Assembly (NCBI GenBank): GCA_021773095.1
Contig: JAJFKR010000041.1
Location: 35,433-99,432 of the forward strand
Length of the DNA stretch: 64,000 nucleotides
Reading direction: 5' to 3'
DNA from: Woeseiaceae bacterium
GTDB lineage: Bacteria; Pseudomonadota; Gammaproteobacteria; Steroidobacterales; Woeseiaceae
The notes below the pieces were generated by a model. The model did not search any database. It worked only from the letters and a program-made list of their open reading frames with translations, and was not told where the DNA came from. Both the position numbers and the translations under genes were made by a program. Shown piece by piece: positions 35,681 through 43,666 of this stretch (position 1 is its first letter; every line of letters starts with the position of its first letter).

Positions 35681-35929
35681 ATGGCATTACATATCCTGGA
35701 AAACTGCACTGCTTGTGACGCATGCGTGATCGAGTGTCCTAACGAGGCGATAGCCGAAGCCGATCCTGTGTACGTCATCGATGCATTCAAATGCACCGAA
35801 TGTGTGGGCGCCCACGACGAACCGCAATGCCAACTTGTTTGTCCTGTCGATGAGTGCATTGTGCCCAATCCTGAATTTGTTGAAAGCAAAGAGCAACTCC
35901 AGGAAAAGTACGAACAACTCAACGCATAG
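35681..35929 (+). CDS. 2[4Fe-4S] ferredoxin of the benzoyl-CoA reductase system
   Basis: An 82-residue bacterial-type ferredoxin. Cluster one and two ligands are Cys9, 12, 15 and 19 plus Cys38, 41, 50 and 54. The eight-residue stretch between Cys41 and Cys50 and the acidic C-terminal helix place it in the Allochromatium-type group found in all class I benzoyl-CoA reductase clusters. An additional Cys59 is present. It carries electrons from KorAB to BcrAD. A purine-rich ribosome site (GAGGAAGAAAAG) precedes the ATG. Confidence 0.95.
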   Translation: MALHILENCTACDACVIECPNEAIAEADPVYVIDAFKCTECVGAHDEPQCQLVCPVDECIVPNPEFVESKEQLQEKYEQLNA

Positions 35930-35943
35930 AAACGGAACTAATT

Positions 35944-36951
35944 ATGGTCAGTGAGACCTTGACCTGCCGGATACTCGGGCTGGAAGACCTGGATGCAGTT
36001 GTGGAACTCGACCGGCTGAGTGGTGGTATCTCACGTCACGGCTTCATCAGAAAGAGACTGGACAACCAGATGCGTCATCCCGACGCATTCATTTCGATGG
36101 TAGCGACAACAGATGATGCGCTCGCAGGATTCGTGTTTTGCCACATGATCGAAGGTGAGTTCGGCGGTACAGAGAAAATGGCCATTCTTGACGCCCTCGG
36201 CGTGGATCCGAATCAACAGGGCCACAGAGTAGGTCACCAGATGCTGGACAATCTCATCACCGAGGTGCGCGAACGTGGTGGGCGGGAATTAAGGACACAG
36301 GTAGGTTGGAATCAGCGAGGCGTTGTTGATTTCTTTTGCAGCACCGGTTTTTCGCTGGCGCCCCGGATGGTGCTGGAGTGCGGACCGCATGCCCACGTTA
36401 GTATGCTGCAACCAGCGGACGAGTTGGAAGAAAGTCAGGGCTTGCAGGAACCTGCCGCAGAAATCGACTTTAGTGATTCCAGCGGTGATGACCTCGACGC
36501 ACTGTCTCGTGACAAGATTCCAGTACGATCGCTGCAGGCCGACGACATCGATGTTGTTATTCGTATCGATCGGAAGATTACGGGGCAGGATCGGGGCATA
36601 TTTTACCGGCGCAAGTTTTCAGAGGTACTGGAGGAGTCGGGTGTTCGCATATCGCTGGTTGCTGAACTGGACGAACAGGTCGTTGGCTTCATCATGGCGC
36701 GCGTGGATTATGGCGAGTTCGGGCGAACCGATACCGTAGCTGTGATCGATAACATTGCGATAGCGCCCTCGGCCAGCGGACAACACGTCGGGCTGGCCCT
36801 GATGGATCAGCTGCTTTCGAATCTGCGAACGCTTCGTGTGCAAACCGCACGAACCGAGGTTGATTGGAACCAATTTGATCTAAGTCGTTTTCTGGAGCGC
36901 TGCGGTTTCTATCCATCACCGCATCTTGCGCTGTCACAACGGTTTGACTGA
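35944..36951 (+). CDS. Tandem GNAT-domain acetyltransferase
   Basis: A 335-residue protein with two GNAT folds (about residues 6-150 and 195-330) joined by an acidic linker rich in Ser, Glu and Asp. Acetyl-CoA loops are seen as DPNQQGHRVGHQML in the first domain and APSASGQHVGLALM in the second. The second departs from the consensus Q/RxxGxG/A. It lies between the ferredoxin gene and a DUF59 gene. In Rhodopseudomonas, GNAT enzymes (Pat, KatA) acetylate and switch off benzoate-CoA ligase, so a similar control role over the ligases at 3434 or 24618 is a reasonable inference. An acetylation target is not shown by the sequence. Confidence 0.85.
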   Translation: MVSETLTCRILGLEDLDAVVELDRLSGGISRHGFIRKRLDNQMRHPDAFISMVATTDDALAGFVFCHMIEGEFGGTEKMAILDALGVDPNQQGHRVGHQMLDNLITEVRERGGRELRTQVGWNQRGVVDFFCSTGFSLAPRMVLECGPHAHVSMLQPADELEESQGLQEPAAEIDFSDSSGDDLDALSRDKIPVRSLQADDIDVVIRIDRKITGQDRGIFYRRKFSEVLEESGVRISLVAELDEQVVGFIMARVDYGEFGRTDTVAVIDNIAIAPSASGQHVGLALMDQLLSNLRTLRVQTARTEVDWNQFDLSRFLERCGFYPSPHLALSQRFD

Positions 36952-36973
36952 GGCCGCGGCAGATACGGATGAG

Positions 36974-37309
36974 ATGTTGGTGCCTTATCTTGAAGGTACC
37001 TGCCCTTCATCCCTGGAGCCCGCAGTTGTTGAGGCGATACGGTCAGTTTACGACCCGGAAATTCCGGTTAGCATTTTTGACCTGGGACTGATCTACGATC
37101 TGAAAATCAGCGACGCTGGTGAGGTAAAGGTAATCATGACACTTACTGCACCGACCTGCCCGGTAGCGGAAGAACTGCCGGGATGGATACAGCGTGCGAT
37201 AGCGGCAATAGACGGTGTCAACGACGTAAAAATGGAACTCGTGTGGGAGCCATTCTGGAAGACAGAGTACATGAGTGAGGCTGCGAGACTCGAGTTAGGG
37301 CTCATGTAA
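36974..37309 (+). CDS. DUF59/SufT-PaaD-like iron-sulfur assembly protein
   Basis: A MIP18-family protein of about 111 residues with VYDPEIPVSIFDLGLIYDL near residue 25 and the cysteine motif LTAPTCPVAEELP near 62. These match SufT/PaaD proteins that help insert Fe-S clusters. ATG at 36974 is chosen; a TTG at 36944 overlapping the GNAT stop is an alternative start and would add 10 residues. In an operon encoding at least two iron-sulfur enzymes (Bcr and Hcr) plus a ferredoxin, a dedicated maturation factor is sensible. No direct evidence of partner choice is visible. Confidence 0.8.
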   Translation: MLVPYLEGTCPSSLEPAVVEAIRSVYDPEIPVSIFDLGLIYDLKISDAGEVKVIMTLTAPTCPVAEELPGWIQRAIAAIDGVNDVKMELVWEPFWKTEYMSEAARLELGLM

Positions 37310-37335
37310 AGAGCCGGTCCGGTAGAGGTATTGTC

Positions 37336-37746
37336 ATGCAAGTCAACAAAATCGATCATATTTGTGTCGCCGTAAAAGACCTTGAGCAGGCCCGCAAGAC
37401 CTGGGAGCCGGTGTTGGGCAAATCGGAGCCTGACGATGCATACATTGACGAAGCCGAGAAGATCAAGGTCGCGAGGTACTGGGTAGGCGGTGTCGGATTT
37501 GAACTCATGGAATCCACGTCCCCGGACGGCGATGTTGCCAGGTTCATTGAGAAGCGCGGCGAGGGCGTTATGCTGATCAGTTTCAATGTGCCGAATACAC
37601 GTGACGCAATGGCCGAGCTGGAGGCCAAAGAGTATGATTTCATTGGTGGCGCAAGGCCTTTTCGCGACTGTGAATTTGCGTTCGTGCACCCGAAGAAGAT
37701 GAATGGTGTATTGCTCGAATTGATCGATGACAAGTGGGAAGAATGA
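37336..37746 (+). CDS. VOC-family protein, methylmalonyl-CoA epimerase-like
   Basis: A 136-residue vicinal-oxygen-chelate protein with the epimerase pattern: KIDHICVAVKDLEQA at the N-terminus, VGFELMEST in the middle, LISFNVPNTRDAM and the final GVLLELID metal-ligand strand. It overlaps the next gene (hcrC). Methylmalonyl-CoA epimerases invert the alpha carbon of a malonyl-CoA. Its position in the benzoyl-CoA reductase operon is unusual. It might serve propionyl-CoA metabolism or supply the right stereoisomer for the aryl-succinyl/benzylmalonyl mutase system encoded 20 kb away. Confidence 0.8.
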   Translation: MQVNKIDHICVAVKDLEQARKTWEPVLGKSEPDDAYIDEAEKIKVARYWVGGVGFELMESTSPDGDVARFIEKRGEGVMLISFNVPNTRDAMAELEAKEYDFIGGARPFRDCEFAFVHPKKMNGVLLELIDDKWEE

Positions 37747-38279
37747 TGAACGACGCAGCAGGTTCAGTGCTGCAAGAGGCGCCGGAACAGCCGTTGCTCT
37801 TTATGCTCAACGGCGAACAGCAGCGAGTCTGGGTGTCGGCACGCAATACGCTGACAGAAGTGCTGCGGGAACGTCTTGGCCTCACGGGTACCAAACACGG
37901 CTGTGAACTTGGAGAGTGCGGCGCCTGCACAGTCTTGCTGGACGGCAACCCCGTGCTTTCCTGTCTGCTACTGGCCGTTGAATGTGAAGGCCGCAGCGTA
38001 GAGACGGTGGAAGGGATGATGCAGGGCGCCAAACTTCATCCACTGCAGAGTGCATTTGCAGAACTCGGCGGTACCCAATGCGGATATTGCACGTCCGGTG
38101 TTCTCTTGACTGCCAAGGCGCTGCTCGAACGACAGCCCGCTGCAACGCGCGGGCAGATTCGAGAGGCCTTGTCCGGCAATCTCTGCCGCTGCACGGGCTA
38201 CCAGCAGATCTTCGAGTCGGTGGAAGAAGTCATCCGGCACATGCAGGGGAAACCCGCCGAACCCGGATCAGCCTCTTGA
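37743..38279 (+). CDS. hcrC: 4-hydroxybenzoyl-CoA reductase 2Fe-2S subunit (HcrC)
   Basis: A subunit of about 178 residues with two [2Fe-2S] sites: CELGECGACTVLLDG with a following LSCLL, and QCGYCTSGVLL with LCRCTGY. The ATG at 37743 (or 37746) overlaps the stop of the VOC gene. It is about 15-20 residues longer at the N-terminus than the paralogue at 14489. It is the first gene of hcrCAB, whose enzyme removes the 4-hydroxyl group from 4-hydroxybenzoyl-CoA to give benzoyl-CoA, using reduced ferredoxin. Confidence 0.9.
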   Translation: MMNDAAGSVLQEAPEQPLLFMLNGEQQRVWVSARNTLTEVLRERLGLTGTKHGCELGECGACTVLLDGNPVLSCLLLAVECEGRSVETVEGMMQGAKLHPLQSAFAELGGTQCGYCTSGVLLTAKALLERQPAATRGQIREALSGNLCRCTGYQQIFESVEEVIRHMQGKPAEPGSAS

Positions 38280-40750
38280 GCAAACGAGATAAATTTCGGG
38301 TTGTTGGCAAACCTCGTGCACGAATCGATGGTCTCTCCAAGACCACCGGCCAGACTCGCTTCGCGGACGACATCACTCTGCCACGCATGCTGCATTGCAA
38401 ACTATTGCGCTCCCATGTGCCCCATGCCGAGATTCTGGATCTCGATGTCTCACGTGCAGAAGCAATGGCCGGTGTGCATTTGATACTGACAGGCGAGGAC
38501 TTTCCCGTCACATACGGAATTCTGCCCGTCAGCCAGGACGAAAGAGCTCTGTGTAAGAACAAGGTTCGTTTTGTCGGCGATCCCGTAGCTGCAGTCATTG
38601 CAGTTGACGAGGATACGGCCGAGCGGGCGGCGAGATCCATCGACGTGCGCTATCGACCGTTGACGACGGTTTCGGACCCGGTAAAGGCACTCTCGCAGGA
38701 TGCGGCGCGCCTGCATGACTATGGCGAAGAGGGCAACATCCACAGACGACTCGCGTATTCCTTTGGCGATGTGGATGAGTCGCTTGCCGATTCGGCGCAC
38801 GTTTTCGAGGACGTTTTTTTCTACCAGGGCAACACGCACCTGGCCCTGGAGCAGCATGCCGCAGTGGCGGCCGCAGACCCGGAAGGCCGTGTCACTTTGT
38901 GGTCAAGTACACAATGCCCGCACTACGTGCACCGGGCACTGTCCAAGGCTCTCGAGCTCCCGACGACGCAGATCCGCGTGATCGCCTGCCCCAACGGTGG
39001 CGGGTTTGGCGGCAAGACAGACGTGTTCAATCATGAAATCGTCGTGACCAAAGCTGCGCTACGCTGTGGCCGCCCGGTGAAAATCTGCCTGACCCGGGAG
39101 GAAGTATTTTATTGTCATCGGGGTCGGCATCCGGTGTTGATGAAAATTCGCACTGGTGTCAGTGCAGACGGCAAGCTCACGGGCATGCACTTGCAGACAC
39201 TCCTGGACGGCGGCGCCTACGGCTCTTACGGAGTGGCGTCCACGTTTTATACCGGAGCGCTACAACCGGTTACCTACCACTTGCCGCGATATCGCTTCGA
39301 CGCGTGCCGCGTTTTCACGAACAAACCGCCCTGCGGTCCGAAGCGTGGTCACGGAACGCCGCAGCCCAGATTTGGTCAGGAAATTCAACTCGACAAGATT
39401 GCGGAGAAGCTCAACAAGGACCCGGCGGAATTACGGCTCGATATAGTGGAACAACCCGACACCCTGACAGCCAACTATCTGAAGATCGGGACTATTGGTT
39501 TGGCTGAATGTATCAAGCGTGTCGTCGCCCGTTCGAAGTGGCAGGACAAACATCGCAAATTGCCGTTTGGTCGTGGCGTAGGCATTGCCTGCGGTGCCTA
39601 TCTTTCGGGCGCTGGCCACGCAATCTACTGGAATAAAATGCCGCATTCCGGCGTACAGCTCAAACTCGATCGCAGCGGCAGTGTAACGGTTTTCTGCGGA
39701 TCCACCGATATCGGTCAGGGTTCGAACGATGTGCTGGCGGTCATAGTCGCCGAGGTGCTCGGTATTTGTCCTGACAATGTTAGAACCGTCACCGGCGATA
39801 CTGCACTGACGCCGGTGGATCTGGGTTCCTATTCGAGCCGGGTGACACTAATGACCGGGAACGCCGCGATTCAGGCAGCCGAGCGCGCCCGTGATTTACT
39901 GGCGAAAGCAGTGGCTGAGCAGCTCGAGGTGCCCGGCGAAACGCTCCTGTTTGCCGATGGGTGTGTCTTTGATCCGGCAGACCCGGATAGCGGTGTATCT
40001 TTTGAACAGGCGGTGGTTGCTGCCGAATCGCGATTTGGCACCCTGGGCACGGTGGGTTCTTATGCGCCGCCACGACCCGAGGCGCGATTCAAGGGCGGTG
40101 GTGTCGGTCCGTCTCCTGCTTACTCCTACAGTGCAGCCGTCGTGGACGTCGAGGTCGATCCCGAAACAGGCATGATCATCGTAAACCGCGTTTACATCGC
40201 CCATGATATCGGTCGCGCGCTCAATCCCGTGTCAGTCGAAGGACAGGTGGTGGGCGGCGTCTATATGGGGCTTGGTGAGGCCCTGATGGAAGAGCAGGTG
40301 TTTCGCCGAATGCCGCCAAAACTGTCGGATGCATTGGTGCATCGTTGCCCATCGATGCTGGACTACAAAAGCCTGAGCAGCCTCGACATGCCTGAGGTGA
40401 TCGTTGAGCTGGTGGAGAATCCGGATCCCAATGGTCCTTTTGGAGCCAAGGAGGTCGGTCAGGGTCCGTTGTTGCCGATAATGCCGGCGGTCGCCAATGC
40501 TGTCTATGATGCCGTCGGTGTGCGTATCGATGAGGTCCCCATTACGCCAGAGAAAATATTGAAAGGCCTGGACCAGAAAGCCAGGGGGGGTGAGGGCCGC
40601 GTTGGTCCTGCTGATTTTCCCGATATTCAGTGGCCGGAACCGTATTTCGTACCGCCACCCTGGGAGGGTGGTGATGGGCAGTCGACTAACGACCCCGAAC
40701 AAAAACGTGCCGCAACGATGCACAAGATGGACCGGACCACCGCATCATGA
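38276..40750 (+). CDS. hcrA: 4-hydroxybenzoyl-CoA reductase molybdenum subunit (HcrA)
   Basis: A subunit of about 824 residues. The start is a TTG at 38276 forming TTGA with the hcrC stop; the open frame upstream is not homologous. The cofactor-binding segment PCGPKRGHGTPQPRFG near residue 355 is typical of 4-hydroxybenzoyl-CoA reductases and differs from the FRGFG of oxidative hydroxylases. The catalytic-loop position that is Glu in xanthine dehydrogenase (GAKGxGE) is Gln729 here (GAKEVGQG). The paralogue at 12121 keeps the Glu. Function follows from this, from the HcrB insert and from the neighbouring benzoyl-CoA genes. Confidence 0.92.
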   Translation: MSKRDKFRVVGKPRARIDGLSKTTGQTRFADDITLPRMLHCKLLRSHVPHAEILDLDVSRAEAMAGVHLILTGEDFPVTYGILPVSQDERALCKNKVRFVGDPVAAVIAVDEDTAERAARSIDVRYRPLTTVSDPVKALSQDAARLHDYGEEGNIHRRLAYSFGDVDESLADSAHVFEDVFFYQGNTHLALEQHAAVAAADPEGRVTLWSSTQCPHYVHRALSKALELPTTQIRVIACPNGGGFGGKTDVFNHEIVVTKAALRCGRPVKICLTREEVFYCHRGRHPVLMKIRTGVSADGKLTGMHLQTLLDGGAYGSYGVASTFYTGALQPVTYHLPRYRFDACRVFTNKPPCGPKRGHGTPQPRFGQEIQLDKIAEKLNKDPAELRLDIVEQPDTLTANYLKIGTIGLAECIKRVVARSKWQDKHRKLPFGRGVGIACGAYLSGAGHAIYWNKMPHSGVQLKLDRSGSVTVFCGSTDIGQGSNDVLAVIVAEVLGICPDNVRTVTGDTALTPVDLGSYSSRVTLMTGNAAIQAAERARDLLAKAVAEQLEVPGETLLFADGCVFDPADPDSGVSFEQAVVAAESRFGTLGTVGSYAPPRPEARFKGGGVGPSPAYSYSAAVVDVEVDPETGMIIVNRVYIAHDIGRALNPVSVEGQVVGGVYMGLGEALMEEQVFRRMPPKLSDALVHRCPSMLDYKSLSSLDMPEVIVELVENPDPNGPFGAKEVGQGPLLPIMPAVANAVYDAVGVRIDEVPITPEKILKGLDQKARGGEGRVGPADFPDIQWPEPYFVPPPWEGGDGQSTNDPEQKRAATMHKMDRTTAS

Positions 40751-41823
40751 TGAGGCTACCGGATTTCCGTTATTACGCGCCGCAGACTTTGCAGGAGGCG
40801 GCGAATATTTTGGCTGACCAGGGACCCACGGCCAGCCTGATTGCGGGCGGAACAGATCTGCTCCCAAAGATGAAGCGGCGGCAACAAGAACCTGAGACCC
40901 TGATTGCACTGAATAATATCAGGCAACTGAAGGAGATCGGCAATGGCCCGGGTTTAAGGCTCGGTGCGGGAGTGACCCTGAGCGACATCGTTGCCGACCA
41001 GAGGCTTGAAGAAGATCACCGGGCGCTGTGGCAGGCAGCGTCCCAGGTTGCCACGCCACAGTTGCGCAACACGGCCACACTGGGCGGTAATCTTTGTGTT
41101 GATACGCGCTGTACCTATCATGATCAAAGCTTCGAATGGCGCAAAGCGATCGATTTTTGCATCAAACAGGACGGTGAAACCTGTTGGGCGGCCCCCACCA
41201 GCGATCGGTGCTGGGCAGTTTCATCCACCGACTCCGCGCCCGCATTGATAGCCCTTGGTGCTGAGGTCCGACTGGTCGCGGCAAGCGGGGAACGGACCGT
41301 CCCACTGGAAGCGTTATACCGTGACGACGGTGCGCTGTATCTGACCCGGCAGCCCGAGGAGATTCTGGCCGAGGTGATCTTGCCGTCAAACGCAAAATGG
41401 CGCAGCACCTACTGGAAACTGCGGCGCCGTGGAGCGTGCGACTTTCCCATTCTTTCGGTAGCGGCAGCGCTACGCAGCGATGCCGGTGGCACGGTGCGTG
41501 AAGCACGCCTGGTTCTCGGTGCGATATCGTCCAGCCCGGTGCTTTGTAATGACGTTGCGGCGCTGCTGATCGGCAATCGTCTGAGTGATGACCTGATAGA
41601 AGAAGCGGCCCGACTGGCCGGGGCATCAGCGCGGCCCAAGGAGAATACCGATGCACCGGCCTATTGGCGCAGACGAATGGCGGTGCCGATGGTCACCTGG
41701 GCACTCAAAGAACTGCGTGGCGACGATATGTGCGACGAACGCCGTCGGCTTGCTGGCCAGGCGGCCTCGATGAGTCATGAACCGCAATCGTCGCAAACGA
41801 CAAATGAGGAGAATCCAAAATGA
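40747..41823 (+). CDS. hcrB: 4-hydroxybenzoyl-CoA reductase FAD/4Fe-4S subunit (HcrB)
   Basis: A 358-residue FAD subunit with a cysteine-rich insert of about 40 residues. Cys122, Cys138, Cys146 and Cys155 match, in number and spacing as I recall them, the ligands of the additional 4Fe-4S cluster in Thauera HcrB. That cluster lets electrons flow from ferredoxin toward molybdenum, the reverse of xanthine dehydrogenase. FAD-contact motifs are [14 protein letters not shown] near residue 32 and [12 protein letters not shown] near 106. ATG overlaps the hcrA stop (ATGA). The insert is the best single proof that this set is a reductase. Confidence 0.95.
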   Translation: MMRLPDFRYYAPQTLQEAANILADQGPTASLIAGGTDLLPKMKRRQQEPETLIALNNIRQLKEIGNGPGLRLGAGVTLSDIVADQRLEEDHRALWQAASQVATPQLRNTATLGGNLCVDTRCTYHDQSFEWRKAIDFCIKQDGETCWAAPTSDRCWAVSSTDSAPALIALGAEVRLVAASGERTVPLEALYRDDGALYLTRQPEEILAEVILPSNAKWRSTYWKLRRRGACDFPILSVAAALRSDAGGTVREARLVLGAISSSPVLCNDVAALLIGNRLSDDLIEEAARLAGASARPKENTDAPAYWRRRMAVPMVTWALKELRGDDMCDERRRLAGQAASMSHEPQSSQTTNEENPK

Positions 41824-42899
41824 CAAGTACCTCTCATCGCTGGGTGATGGAAAATCCCGGCGAGCCGATGGTGTCTGATACGTTTGACCCGTACCCACCG
41901 GATTCCGGTGAAGTGGTAGTAGAAGTGGCGGGGTGCGGGGTCTGCCACACAGACCTCGGTTTTTTCTATGACGCGGTCCCGATACGGCACCGGTTACCAC
42001 TGACGCTTGGCCACGAGATCAGTGGCCGTGTGATTGCAACGGCCGCAGACACCGGTGACTGGGCGGGCAAGGCAGTTATTGTTCCGGCGGTGATTCCCTG
42101 CGGTAGCTGTGATTCGTGCAGCCGCGGACGCTCTGCTATCTGCTCAAACCAAAAAATGCCCGGGAACGACATTCACGGTGGCTTTGCAACCCATATCCGG
42201 GTGCCTGCGATGGGTCTGTGTCCGGTCGACGAAGCTCGTCTTAGCAATGCCGGACTGGAGCTCGCTGATGTTTCTGTTGTGGCCGATGCCGTAACCACAC
42301 CGTACCAGGCGGTTGCCAGGTCCGGCCTGGCTGAGGGCGACCTTGCGGTCGTGGTCGGTGTGGGAGGTGTCGGCGGATACACGGTACAAATTGCCCATGC
42401 AATGGGCGCGAAGGTTGTGGCCATCGACGTCGACCAGAACAAACTGGATGCCGTGTCAGATTATGGTGCAGCGCTTACATTGAATGCACGGGAACTGGAG
42501 TTCCCGGATCTCAAGCGATCGGTTCGCGACTTCGTCAAAGAGAACGGTTTGCGCAAGACCGAAAGCTTCGTGTTCGAATGTTCCGGCACGGCATCCGGAC
42601 AACTTACTGCTTATGGATTGATGACATTCGGTTCCACGATGTGCGTTATCGGATTCACCCTGGACAAAGTCGAAATCCGCTTGTCCAACCTGATGGCCTT
42701 CGATGCCCGGTTGCTTGGAAACTGGGGCTGTGACCCGGCACTGTATCCGGCGGCACTCGATCTCGTGCTGGACAAGCGTATCCAGCTACTGCCCTTTGTG
42801 GAACGCAAACCGCTGGCGACGATCAACGAGGTTTTTGATGAGGTCCACAACGGTCGTATGAATCGTCGCGCCATCCTTGTACCGGAAATGCAGACATGA
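41820..42899 (+). CDS. had: 6-hydroxycyclohex-1-ene-1-carbonyl-CoA dehydrogenase (Had)
   Basis: A 359-residue zinc-dependent alcohol dehydrogenase. Catalytic zinc ligands lie in [11 protein letters not shown] near residue 38 and the GHE motif near 64. The structural zinc loop is [15 protein letters not shown] near 96. The NAD fold is [20 protein letters not shown] near 180. The enzyme oxidises 6-hydroxycyclohexenecarbonyl-CoA with NAD before ring opening by Oah. It overlaps hcrB and dch by ATGA at both ends, so translation is coupled. Confidence 0.93.
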   Translation: MTSTSHRWVMENPGEPMVSDTFDPYPPDSGEVVVEVAGCGVCHTDLGFFYDAVPIRHRLPLTLGHEISGRVIATAADTGDWAGKAVIVPAVIPCGSCDSCSRGRSAICSNQKMPGNDIHGGFATHIRVPAMGLCPVDEARLSNAGLELADVSVVADAVTTPYQAVARSGLAEGDLAVVVGVGGVGGYTVQIAHAMGAKVVAIDVDQNKLDAVSDYGAALTLNARELEFPDLKRSVRDFVKENGLRKTESFVFECSGTASGQLTAYGLMTFGSTMCVIGFTLDKVEIRLSNLMAFDARLLGNWGCDPALYPAALDLVLDKRIQLLPFVERKPLATINEVFDEVHNGRMNRRAILVPEMQT

Positions 42900-43666
42900 C
42901 TGACAAACCACTCAAAATATCCTTAGAAAGCAACGGGAAGCTGCTGGAGCTTAAGCTCGCCCGTCCCAAGGCGAATATCATTGACGCAGAGATGATCCGC
43001 GCCCTTGACCAGGCTTTATCGGAACACCTGGGTAATGCCGGGCTCAAGGCCGTGCTACTCAGCGCGGAGGGGCCACATTTCAGCTTCGGTGCGAGTGTGG
43101 AGGAACACCTCCCCGATCAATGTGCGAATATGCTCAAATCCCTGCACGGACTTATCCTGCGAATTTTTCAAAGTTCTGTGCCGGTCATGGTGGCCGTGCG
43201 TGGCCAGTGTCTCGGCGGTGGATTGGAAGTTGCCGCGGCCGGTCACCTGATTCTAGCGGCACCCGATGCGAAATTCGGCCAGCCGGAGATTAAGCTGGGT
43301 GTGTTCGCGCCGGCTGCGTCCTGTTTGTTGCCGATTCGGATCGGCCAGGCACGAGCAGAGGATCTGCTCCTGTCCGGGCGGACCCTCGATGCCGAGGAAG
43401 CACATCGGTTTGGCCTGATCAACGCCATTGAAGATGATCCCGAAGCCGCCGCGCGTGCCTGGTTCGAGGAGCACCTGGCGCCGTCAAGCGCCAGTTCCCT
43501 GGGTGTCGCGGTGATTGCCGCTCGCGGACAATTGTACGCAGAAGTGCAGCAACGACTTGGCGAGGTCGAGTCCCTTTATCTTAATAAGCTGATGAAGAGC
43601 GCTGATGCGGTGGAAGGATTGACCGCGTTCGTCGCCAGGAGGCCACCGGAGTGGGAGAACGGTTAG
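42896..43666 (+). CDS. dch: Cyclohexa-1,5-dienecarbonyl-CoA hydratase (Dch)
   Basis: A 256-residue crotonase-family hydratase that adds water to the dienoyl-CoA product of benzoyl-CoA reductase. The marker [14 protein letters not shown] near residue 61 is diagnostic for Dch, and the oxyanion-hole segment [17 protein letters not shown] near 101 is present. The gene sits between had and an acyl-CoA synthetase-like gene that starts inside its last 16 bases. Confidence 0.95.
   Translation: MTDKPLKISLESNGKLLELKLARPKANIIDAEMIRALDQALSEHLGNAGLKAVLLSAEGPHFSFGASVEEHLPDQCANMLKSLHGLILRIFQSSVPVMVAVRGQCLGGGLEVAAAGHLILAAPDAKFGQPEIKLGVFAPAASCLLPIRIGQARAEDLLLSGRTLDAEEAHRFGLINAIEDDPEAAARAWFEEHLAPSSASSLGVAVIAARGQLYAEVQQRLGEVESLYLNKLMKSADAVEGLTAFVARRPPEWENG

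Noticed and set aside
38078..38275. Extended HcrA start inside hcrC
   Set aside because: The extra 66 residues are the shifted reading of hcrC. The TTG at 38276 forms TTGA with the hcrC stop and begins the conserved sequence.
37743..41823. Second molybdenum set as a xanthine or aldehyde dehydrogenase
   Set aside because: The HcrB cysteine insert and the HcrA segment PCGPKRGHGTPQPR are specific to 4-hydroxybenzoyl-CoA reductase.
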